A stretch of 64,000 bases of DNA, from assembly GCA_034509495.1 (NCBI GenBank), contig CM067519.1, positions 26,618,335 to 26,682,334 of the forward strand. The letters run 5' to 3'. Of this stretch, positions 55,038-64,000 are shown one piece after another. The notes under the pieces are model-generated. The model saw only the letters and a program-made list of their open reading frames with translations. It was not told the origin of the DNA and ran no database searches. This stretch comes from Acestrorhynchus altus. Its lineage: Eukaryota; Chordata; Actinopteri; Characiformes; Acestrorhynchidae. Position 1 is the first letter of the stretch. Each line of letters starts with the position of its first letter. The position numbers were made by a program, and so were the translations under genes.

Positions 55038-58000
55038 ATGACATCCAGCATGTCTGTGCGGAGCTTCTCCATTGGCCGTCAGCCCTCCTTCTCCAACCTC
55101 TCGCTGAGGGACAGTGGACGTGGCCGATCCAAAGCCGCTGTCTCTTTTGCTGCAGCCAAGCCGCTCTCTCGCTCTATCTCTATGAGCATGAGTGACCTGA
55201 ATGGCCTCAGCAACTTGTCACTCAATGGCCTGGGCAACAGCACCAATGAAAAGGAAGCCATGCAGAGCCTCAACAACCGCTTGGCCAACTACCTGGAGAA
55301 AGTGCGCACACTTGAGAAGTCCAACGCTGACCTGGAGCTCCGCATCAAACAGCTGATGCTGGAGAGGGTCCCCAAAGGTCATGACATAGATTCCATGCTG
55401 GCACAGGCTCATGCTCTGGAGCAGGAGGTACTAAAACAGACTGATCCATTATAACACAATAGGTTAAACATACTCTGTGTATAAACTGTAAGTCCAAATG
55501 TTTGTGGACACCCCTTGTAATGAATGCATTCAGCTACTGTAAGTTGTACCCATTGCTGACATAGCTTGTCCAGTCCCTGTCAAGAAGTACTCTTGATAGA
55601 ACTCAATGTGGCACCACGTCTAATACCAGGCATGGGGGAGAAGAGTATAAAGGCCCCCAGCATTGAGCTGTGGAGCAGTGAATCTGGGCTCTCTGGAATG
55701 ATGGAGATCCATCCAATACTTATGGGATGAGCTGTGGAGTTGAAGTTGAGATGGGGTGGTGAGCATTAAATGCTGAATCCCATCAAATTCTCACAGTCCA
55801 ACAAATGCAGGATAAACTATTTTGTTTCAGAAGAAACAGTGAATGAGTGATGTCCCAATACTTTAGCCCATTTTGTGTACTTCCCATAGGGTTGATAGGT
55901 AATGTAACTCTCAACAAATGAGAACTTTCAGTGTATTTCTTTGTTGGTCGAGATAGACTGTCTCAGCACACCATTAATGATTATCCACAACCCTGTCCAA
56001 CCCTCCAGACTCTCCCGTTATTGGTTAACATATAAAGAATGTGAGGGCTCATTAAATCAGAGGTGGAGCTTACAGTTAAGATCACACACGGTGACAGGAT
56101 TGCTATTTATATGTGCAACAATAATCCATTAGTTTGCTGTTGCCACCCAGGTCAGGAAGAAGACGCTGGAGAATGCTCGCATCATGCTGGAGATCGATAA
56201 TGCCAAGCTGGCTGCAGATGACTTCAGAATCAAGTAAGTCGGCTGACGTCTACCAGGGCACGTCAAAGTAATCCAGCTTTCTGCAAAATACTGACAATGG
56301 ATTTCCTAAAGCATCTTAGCAACAACAGGATTCTTAAATGGTAGAAAGAGCATTACACTGACCACTCTCTCTCTCTGCCGGTTAAGATCATTTTAACCTT
56401 AAGACGCTTTGAAGAAACTGGGTCTCCAGTTTTCCAGAATTCTCTGAAATTCGGACATTCCAACTATACTGTAAATGGAATGCATGAGTCACTGCCTTAT
56501 ACTAAGGAAGAGTTAGTTAATTACCAGGGTAAACACTGAATGTCCATCCAAGTCACCCCAGCAGTTCCCTATGAAGTGGACTACTCGGGGAATCTGGAGT
56601 TCACCCCTCATTCATTTCACCTTGGGGTTTTTAAACACCTGCTGTTCACCAACAGAAACCCAAACCTTATAAACATGACAAACCTGCTGTATGTTCATAA
56701 CATCACCGCTATTCCCATATTACATACGCCGTATGATCCATGGCTGCAGTTCATTCGTTCCTAGGTACTTTAGAGAGCACAGGAGGAGACAAAGACGGCT
56801 GTGAATCTGACATGCTGGCTTTTGTGTGACCGTGTTTGGGGACATTTCCAGTGGTAAGGATACCAAATGACGTCCTTACCCAAAATCACATGATTAGTGT
56901 GTAGTGAATACAAGCGCACTGCTTAGGGACCCTGTGGGATGGCATGCAACTTTAAAGTGTCCATGGGGTCCTCAAGTCCAGGGTTGAGATACAGGAGACT
57001 GTTCAAGAGCAGTGTTAGGGGAGAAAACATTCTAGGAATGCATTGTGAAAGGGCAGGTGGGGACAAGATTAGACAATCGAAGCTCTTGACAACAATATAC
57101 TAAAATGGCACAACTTAACACCGATGTTTGTTGGTGTCATGTTGCTCTCAGATTGCAACTCCAGCTTTGCTCCAGAATATCTCCTTAGTGGTTTAATAAC
57201 TTAGTGTTGTCCCCAGTCATCTAATGCAGTGTGTGTGTGTTTCAGATGGGAAACCGAAAGTGCTATGTGTCAGTCAGTGGAAAGGGACTGTGTGGCTCTA
57301 AAAAAGGCTAAGACAGACCATGACCAGATCATCGCTACACTGCGTGGAGACCTGGACAGCCTGAAGGAGGAACTCTACTTCCTCAAGAAGAACCATGAGG
57401 AGGTATGCATTGCCCACTGACTAGCATGGCAGATGGTGTGGCACCAATAAGAGTCCTTAGGCCAGACCCCTAAGACAGCATTGGCCCACTTCTCTAATAC
57501 GTGTAACCTTATAAGTTGATCTAGCCAAAAGCATCAGGTAAATGCCATGTTTACAGTTGTCCACTGTCTGAGTAACATCTGGTCAGTGGTTGTCCAGTGG
57601 TGGTCTCTTTCCAATAACTAATGGTTTTGAGATTGGCTGACAAATATACTAAACTTTAAAGTGCACTTGTATTGTAGTGGAAACCTCCATACTGGTCTAT
57701 CTGTCGCACTTTGGCCAAAAGTTAATAATGATCAGGGGTCTACAAGTCCAGTCCTGGAGGTCCGGTCTCCAGCAATGTCTGGAATTTGCTCTTCTCAAGC
57801 ACACCTGATTCAACTCCTTAGGTAATTTCTATGACTGCGTTTGAGTAGGGGAACTACTAAACCGGACACCGGCCCTCCAGGGCTAGAGTCGTGGACCCCT
57901 GACCTAGTAGAGGTCATGTTAATTGGCAGCGCATTATTAGAAACATTAGCATTTCTTTAAGAAAACATAGGAATGAATGGCTGTTTGTTTAGCAAATCCC

Positions 58001-58780
58001 AGACCCTCGGGACAGGGAGCTGGTCAGTAACGTGCCTGAACAATCTCCAAAAATGGCAGCCATTGTATTTGATAGACAGGGACCTTGTAATGCAACCCTT
58101 GTAGGCCTTTGTTGTCCGTAACTTAAGACGCAGCTCTTTCCTACCTCTACCCCGGAGCCAGCCTCTTCCTAGTTCCATTGAACATCAGATGATGGTTTAC
58201 GTTGCAATTACCCCGCAAACCATTGATCACAAAGTGCTGACCACACAGCTTCCCCAAACAAACGGCACATTGTGGAGAAATTCACTGACCCCTTTGGCGA
58301 ATGGAACGCAAATCTACGCACCTACATGCACTTGCCATGAGTGAACCTGTCCACTAGGAGCAGATTGGGATATTCAGTAGAATTCCCCTTTGTGTTGAAC
58401 GCTTAATCTACCACATATATGTGGGAAACGGGAGTAGTCCAAGACCTTTGCATGAGCACATTCGCATGCAGTCGCTAGAGACAACAGTTGGTAATGCAAG
58501 ACAGCCATCAAATATTTAGAGTGGAAGTAAATAATGAAGGCACTTCCATCCACCCTAAACCGCTGTGCGGTATCAGGTTGTTGTCACTGGCCCATATATA
58601 CCCTCATACGCATGTAAAAACCACACCCTGCTGAGCAAACACTGGAATTACTTAACATATTCAAACACTGAGGGATGATAGAGGACACACACACTGGATG
58701 TTCTGTATGGTTTTATTAGTGTCAGTACAAACTGCTGGTAGCTGCATATATATACAATGATTAGTAAACAACTAAAGGAA

Positions 58781-58826
<46 letters not shown>

Positions 58827-61800
58827 AAAATATGGTGTGCATCTTGCAACACTGTTGATGCCCCATCTAATTCAGTATTCAGCTACTTTAAGTTCTACCA
58901 GTTGCTGACACAGACTGTGCAAATGCACACACAGCTTGTCTAGTATCAGTACAGACATACTGCCAATAGAATAGGACTCTCTGGAGCAGATAAACAAGCA
59001 TGAACCTATTGGCACCATGTCTAATGCAAGGTGCAAGGCGTGGACTACAGGGGTATAAAGCCCCCCCAGCTTTATTACGTATGGATTTGTACTTAAGGCA
59101 GTACAAAGGCTTGTCTCTGGGTCGCTGAATGCAATCAAATCCTCGTAGTAATGTTCCAAAGTCTAGTATAAAGCCTGCCCTGGACAGCAGAGACTGTTAC
59201 TCCAATAAACAAACACTAAATGGACGATCGGGTCTCCCGATACTTTTGTCCATATAATTTCTTTGCAGCAAACATTCATTTCTTTCCCTTCTGGCCTCTC
59301 TTCAGGAAATGGATAACCTCCGGGCCCGGATAGCCCAGGACGATGTGAATGTGGAAGTTGACTCCGCTCGTGGTCCTGAGCTGGGGTCAGTGCTGTCTGA
59401 GCTCCGTGCCCAGTATGAGGGGATTGTCCAGAAGAACAAAGAAGAGGCTGAGAACTGGTACCGTAAGAAGGTCAGTGGCCTCAGGGCCTCGATAATGGTA
59501 TACGCGAGCTGGTATACCATAATGGTATACCTGAGCAGCTCCATCCACTCTAATGGTGTAGAATGTCTCAACTGAGTCTCCCAGACAGTCCAGCACACTC
59601 AAACTAGTTTCTGATTGGTACACTGAATGTCCAAATGTTTGTGGACACCCCTTCTAGCTACTTTAAGCTGCACCCATTGCTGACACATATGTGCAAATGC
59701 ACACACAGCTTGCCTAGTCCCTGTAGAGAAGCACAGACACTATGTCTTACACCAGATGTGCTCAGAAGGGTATAAAGCCCCCTAGAACTGAGCTCTGAAT
59801 GATGGTGCCCAATCCAATACCTGGTTGGGGGTGAGCTGGGGAATAAGGTGGGGTGTAATCATCCAATGTCCTGACCTCTGTTACACTCTTTTAGTCGAAT
59901 GCAATCAAATCCTCACAGCGATGATCCAGAATCTAATAGAAGGTCTTCCCTGGAGACAGTGACCCCCAACAAAAGCAGGATAACATCTTTAATACCCTTC
60001 ACCTCTGAAAAAACAATGTCTCACAATGAGCAGTAGGCAGTCTAAGTAAGCAGGCGTCCCAATACACTTGTCCCTATATTTTATGTTGTCCATATAGACG
60101 GTGACCTGAAAAGCCTTTCCAGACATCTGGGCTGCAGCTGCTTGTGAAACCGTGTCATGTCTTTGCTCTTGTAGCTGGAGGGAGTGCAGATGGAGGTCCG
60201 GGAGAGCAACGAAGCTCTGCGGGGAGCTCAGAGTGAGCTCAGTGAGAGGCAGCGCTTCCTGCAGACTCTGGAGGTGGAACTAGAGAGCCTCCACAAGCAG
60301 GTGAGAACCATCAAGGGCTTTTTAAATGCACCTGAACTTCTAGAGCAGTGGTCAGTGCCTATAGAGTTACCGATTAACGCACTTAGTGTACTTACAGCAG
60401 TGGAATTTAAAACTCTGCCCTTTTCTCGGTGGGCCCAAACAAGTCCCCAAGTGTCCCCTACTGCGTCCTACTTTCACTGGCCTTAAGTGGAAAGAGAGCG
60501 CTCATTTAGTTTTTCTCTAGTGGAATGAGCCAGGTCAAACTGAAGAATGTGAAAGTGCAGCAGCTTCGGCACTCTTAACTAGGTGATAGTGCTGCGAAAG
60601 TACTGAATAATCCCTCAGTATCGGCCTGTATCGGCCTCTGTATCAACTACAACCTTTCCCATGAGGGCTTGAGTTTCAGTTCAGGCACAAATCTGGCTCT
60701 CAGGATCTGGAGCTGTCTGTCTTAAACTCTGCAGGGCCTGGCTCGTCAGTATCGTTCTACTGGTTACAGTAAACAGATCAGACTGGTGTAAATAAGGGAG
60801 GACAGCAGGGCATGTATTGGTGTGTTTCATTACAGTTTCAGTCCTGGGCACCAGTTGTGGACGAGGTCACTGCTTTGTTATACCTTTAAAGCCGATGAAA
60901 AGGTTGAAGGGTCTTGTATGGAGTGCATCCCACACATTTTCAATCAGGGATAGATCTGGAGATGAGACCGACCACGGCGTAGTATCTGTGTCTTCGAGGC
61001 GAGATCTTGAGACGAGCGTCTTGCTGTTGGAACAGAGCACTGGAGTGTGTGTTCAGAAAAGGTAGAACCACTGGTTGCAGGACCTCATTAACGTAACGTT
61101 GGTCTGTTAAAGTGTGTAATGAAGACCGTAGGTGAACTGGCATCGTACGAAATTACACGCCCCACCATGAGAAAAGACCTCTGGACGAACCGTTGATCTT
61201 GGCGCTGACCATGGTGCCTCCACATTCATTGGTAGTCTCCACCGAGACAAAAGTCTTTAAAGACGTTATGTCTGCTCAAACACAGCAACCCAATTTCTCT
61301 ATTCAATGGTAGACATAGAGCATTAGTGGCTTAGTGTGTGTGCTAAATGAGAGCCTTTTATTGACAGTTGTATCTCCATGAATCCTTCAGTAGTCATTCA
61401 AATAAACACTCCCACCTTCGCTGATACAGAACACTGCACATCCACGCTCCCCTCCAGCTATCCTGGGAGTTTATTTGTACAGTTCATGCTTTGTCTTCCT
61501 GTTAATTGAAGGTTTGTGGTGCACACACCCTCGGTTTGTTCTCATGCTGTTAAAAGTATAATACTTTTTGTATCATGTCAGCACCTCCCATATTCATCTA
61601 ATATGAAGGTCAATTATCTCAGCGTTGAGTTCTGCAAATAAGGCTACAAGTCCTGTGTGCCTTCAGATGATCTTTTGAAGTGGAAATTCAAAGGATCTTC
61701 AAAAGACAGAAATTTGCAGCAATTTGGACCTTTGGTAGCAGCATCATGAATGGTCCTGTGGTAGCAGTATCATGAATGGTCCTGTAGTAGCACCTACATG

Positions 61801-63602
61801 AATGGTCCTGTAGTAGCACCTTCATGAATAGTCCTGTAGTAGCACCTTCATGAATGGTCCTGTAGTAGAACAAACATTACTGGTAATGTAGTAGGACTAT
61901 CGCAACAATTCCTATAGTACCACTGTCATCATGGATCTTTCGGGGCTGACCTTCTCTCTTTCTATGTCCTACAGGTGGCTGCTCTGGAAGGTAGCCTTGG
62001 TGAGACAGGTCAGAAGTATGCCCTGGAGATGGATCGTCTGCAAGCTACGCTCAACCAGCTGGAAGAGGACCTGTCCCAGTTGCGGCTGGACATGCAGCGC
62101 AACAAGACAGATTACGAGCAGCTTCTGCGCATCAAACAGAACCTGGAGCTGGAGATCGCCACCTACAGGCGGCTGCTGGAGGGAGAGGACACGTAAGTCA
62201 AGAGTTTCAGACTCATCATCTACTTCATTTGAAAACCCCATACCATATACACCCACCTTTGTGGAGCACAGGTTAAAAGAGAGCACACACAGCTTCTCTT
62301 GGCTGGATATCTGTAGGTGATGGCAACTGTATGTTGAAATAATTGCAAACAGTAACAGAAGATGTTTGGGCACAGGAACCTCATACCAGCTGTGAAGCAT
62401 GGTGGTGGAAGCATGAGGGTTTGGAGCTGCTTTGCTGCAGCAGGGTGTGGAGATCTCAGAAACTACGAGATCTTTATTGTATCAGAGGGGGTTTGAGGAG
62501 AACGTAAGAGCGTCTGTACAAAGACTGACGCTGAAACATCACAGATCTGAAAGAATTGCGCATGGAGGAGTGGGAACGTCTTTCTTCCAGTCAATGTCAG
62601 AGACGTGACAATTATAGAAACATCTAACTGACATTATTTCAGCCAAGGAAGGAAAGAAGGACAGTGCAGACAGTTCCTCCAAACAAAGCATGGATAACTC
62701 TTTTTAATACCCTTGATTTCAGAAGAAGCAGTGAATGAGCAGGTGTCCCAATACTTTTGTCCATATGATATATGTGTAATATATTAATTAAATGTTCGTT
62801 CTGCTTTCGCAGTGTTAAGGAACTCCCTCCGCCCCCGAAGAGTGAGTACATTTAAATAAATAAATAATCAAATGCTGCTGACCAATAAAAACCACGTATC
62901 TCCATTTTTGTCCATTTTTATTTCCACGATTCGAGCCCTGGAGCTGCTCTGGACACCGTGTAAACAGTTGTGGACGAACAGACCAATAGAAATGCTCTAC
63001 AATGAGTGAAATAAGCTCTCGTTTACGTTCACGTCCAAAGTTAAGAGCCTTTTTTTTTCTTCCCCTGTCAGGCTGCTACTTTGGAGATACGTGTTTTTAA
63101 TTGGACAGCGACGATATACACCTTTATGAACAGATTTATGATGATAAATACATCACAGATCTGCGCTGCCATACAAGGCCTGGAATTCACACTGTGCTGT
63201 TGGCATTACTTCTCACAGTGATAAGCTTCATGAGCTTAATCTCTCACGCTTCAGACCCACCCTGCTTTCTCCACACCTTCTCTGGAGAACCCTGCACTGC
63301 ACTGGTCTGTAGTGACCAGTGACTCATACTGGAATCAGACTAAACTGAGCGCCAGAAGCTGGTGAGACGGTCCATCCCTGGAATGAACGTAGTCCAGGTT
63401 GGAATAGCTGATCTGGTTATGGATCGATGCAGTATGGATTGTTGTGTATGATGGATATTGACAGATATCTCCTGGCGGTCAGACTGCCTGACCTTCTGGG
63501 ATCTGAGCAGGGACTGTGGACTGATTGGCAGATTAAATGAGAGCAACCTCCCAAAACACGGCAGCACGGCCCTGGCAACGCAAATCTTACACATCTGTGT
63601 GT

Positions 63603-63640
<38 letters not shown>

Positions 63641-63893
63641 CATCTCTAATGATATATCTTCTGCTCTTCTCTCTCCCCAATTCTCCCTATATCTCTCTCT
63701 CCCTCATTTTCTCTCTCTCTCTCACCCTCGTTCTATCTCTTTATCTCTCTCCTTCATTCTCCGCGTCCGTCTCACAGAGGAACCCGATGTCCGCACCAGG
63801 AAGATTGTGAAAGTGGTCACTCAGACCATGATCAATGGGAAGGTTGTGGACGAATCCAGCGAGGTCGAGCAGATTGAGGAGACCAAGAAGTAA
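55038..63893 (+). CDS. Type I (acidic) keratin
   Basis: Eight coding exons: 55038-55427, 56151-56233, 57246-57402, 59306-59470, 60175-60300, 61975-62192, 62813-62841 and 63778-63893 (TAA 63891-63893), giving 427 aa. All borders are GT-AG. The head (residues 1-69) is rich in Ser, Arg and Gly. The helix-start motif NEKEAMQSLNNRLANYLEKV begins at residue 70. The rod continues through NARIMLEIDNAKLAADDFR (coil 1B) and LKEELYFLKKNHEEE, and ends in the helix-termination motif EIATYRRLLEGED at 367-379. The tail has a proline run (PPPPKK) and RKIVKVVTQTMINGKVVDES. Exon lengths 83, 157 and 126 are those of vertebrate type I keratins. The product would pair with a type II keratin in epithelial intermediate filaments. 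Which teleost paralogue it is cannot be decided here; the head and rod resemble the K18/K13-like fish group. No frame damage is seen. Confidence 0.95.
55489..55885 (+). mobile_element. Family B MITE in keratin intron 1
   Basis: The cleanest short copy (about 390 bp). Left end GTCCAAATGTTTGTGGACAC, right end TGTCCCAATACTTTAGCCCA. The ends are imperfect inverted repeats of each other. Confidence 0.8.
56234..57245 (+). other. Keratin intron 2
   Basis: No repeat family or second gene recognised. Confidence 0.5.
58850..59255 (+). mobile_element. Family B MITE in keratin intron 3
   Basis: TTCAGCTACTTTAAGTTCTA, TGTGCAAATGCACACACAGC, AGGGGTATAAAGCCCCCCCA, end CCCGATACTTTTGTCCATAT. A CT/TA microsatellite (58782-58821) precedes it. 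The rest of intron 3 (57403-58780) is unassigned. Confidence 0.8.
59625..60095 (+). mobile_element. Family B MITE in keratin intron 4
   Basis: Left end GTCCAAATGTTTGTGGACAC, internal GGGTATAAAGCCCCCTAGAA, right end GTCCCAATACACTTGTCCCT. It fills most of the 704-bp intron. Confidence 0.8.
60905..61260 (-). mobile_element. Tc1-like remnant, family A copy 5, in keratin intron 5
   Basis: TCCCACACATTTTCAATCAG (reverse of the IENVWD block), then the TDQRYVNEVLQPVVLPFLNT block on the minus strand. A deletion in the QQDDARPH region breaks the frame. Confidence 0.8.
61735..61885. repeat. 26-bp tandem repeat in keratin intron 5, about 5.5 copies
   Basis: ATGAATGGTCCTGTAGTAGC recurs every 26 bp from about 61746 to 61850, with a diverged unit on each side. 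It ends about 90 bp before the exon 6 acceptor. Confidence 0.9.
62330..62780 (+). mobile_element. Family F fragment plus family B 3' end in keratin intron 6
   Basis: 62390-62490 reads AVKHGGGSMRVWSCFAAAGC. 62550-62645 is the F 3' part. 62690-62775 is the last 85 bp of family B (GAATGAGCAGGTGTCCCAAT). It ends about 35 bp before the exon 7 acceptor. Confidence 0.75.
63598..63637. repeat. (GT)n microsatellite in keratin intron 7
   Basis: GT tract followed by a CT-rich stretch that runs into the exon 8 polypyrimidine tract. Confidence 0.9.
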
Positions 63894-64000
63894 AATCTGA
63901 GTATTTCGGCCCAAAAGAAAGCCCCCTTTGTCCAATAGGAACCACATTAGCCCCCGGGCCCCTGGAGGCCCCCCTGAGTTTCTCTCAGATTTCTGTTTCA
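63894..64000 (+). other. Keratin 3' UTR (runs off the window)
   Basis: Follows the TAA. No AATAAA is seen before the window ends. Confidence 0.7.

Noticed and set aside
63778..63893. Alternative acceptor 2 nt downstream for keratin exon 8
   Set aside because: It would put the conserved tail (RKIVKVVTQTMINGKVV) out of frame; the acceptor at 63775-63777 keeps it.
1..64000. A viral, bacterial-transfer or toxin-antitoxin-type system in the window
   Set aside because: No retroviral gag/pol/env, no phage genes and no prokaryote-like gene clusters were seen. All mobile DNA recognised is Tc1/mariner-type, MITE, SINE or LINE remnants.

Overview
This is a vertebrate genomic window, almost certainly from a teleost fish. 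It has spliced genes with GT-AG introns, long CA/GT and TA microsatellites, and many decayed Tc1/mariner-type DNA transposons of the fish kind. An otophysan fish is plausible from the style of the repeats, but no species can be named from the sequence alone. Nothing suggests bacteria, CRISPR or a plasmid.

Three protein-coding genes are supported. (1) morn5 lies on the minus strand (exons between 9007 and 6739), with the last short exon unresolved. (2) ndufa8, the twin-CX9C accessory subunit of respiratory complex I, lies on the plus strand (9482-14303) and is complete in four exons (171 aa). (3) A type I keratin lies on the plus strand (coding 55038-63893, eight coding exons, 427 aa) with a probable TATA promoter and non-coding first exon near 52331-52419. 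morn5 and ndufa8 are head to head, as in mammals. Their shared 474-bp promoter interval carries a perfect RFX X-box plus a forkhead core next to morn5 (cilia/flagella) and a perfect NRF-1 palindrome next to ndufa8 (mitochondria).

Layout: 1-6738 is non-coding, downstream of morn5 (the side where lhx6 lies in mammals), with two stretches that look like conserved non-coding DNA and several transposon fragments. 6739-14303 holds morn5 and ndufa8, with a LINE fragment, a Tc1-type fragment and simple repeats in their introns. 14.5-52.3 kb has no convincing exon. It contains dispersed transposon copies, microsatellites, several minisatellites, a strong hairpin at 25.2 kb, and G+C-balanced, AT-motif-rich stretches that look like cis-regulatory elements (best near 31.6, 35.2, 39.1-39.6, 42.5 and 44.6 kb). 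52.3-64 kb is the keratin gene, whose introns are full of small DNA-transposon copies.

Repeat families used below, named only within this window. A: Tc1-like, with SPDLSLIENVWD (five copies sharing one frameshift). B: a 0.4-kb MITE with imperfect ends (about nine copies). C: a foldback or MITE element whose end reads like CATAACATTATGACCACC (five copies). D: an older Tc1-like family (two copies). F: Tc1-like with KHGGG-VMVW (five copies). G: Tc1-like with WSPGLSPIEHLW (three copies). I found no clearly undescribed gene system. The most interesting items are the two-function promoter, the shared defect of family A, the CCAAT-box array at 27.4 kb and the candidate regulatory elements.
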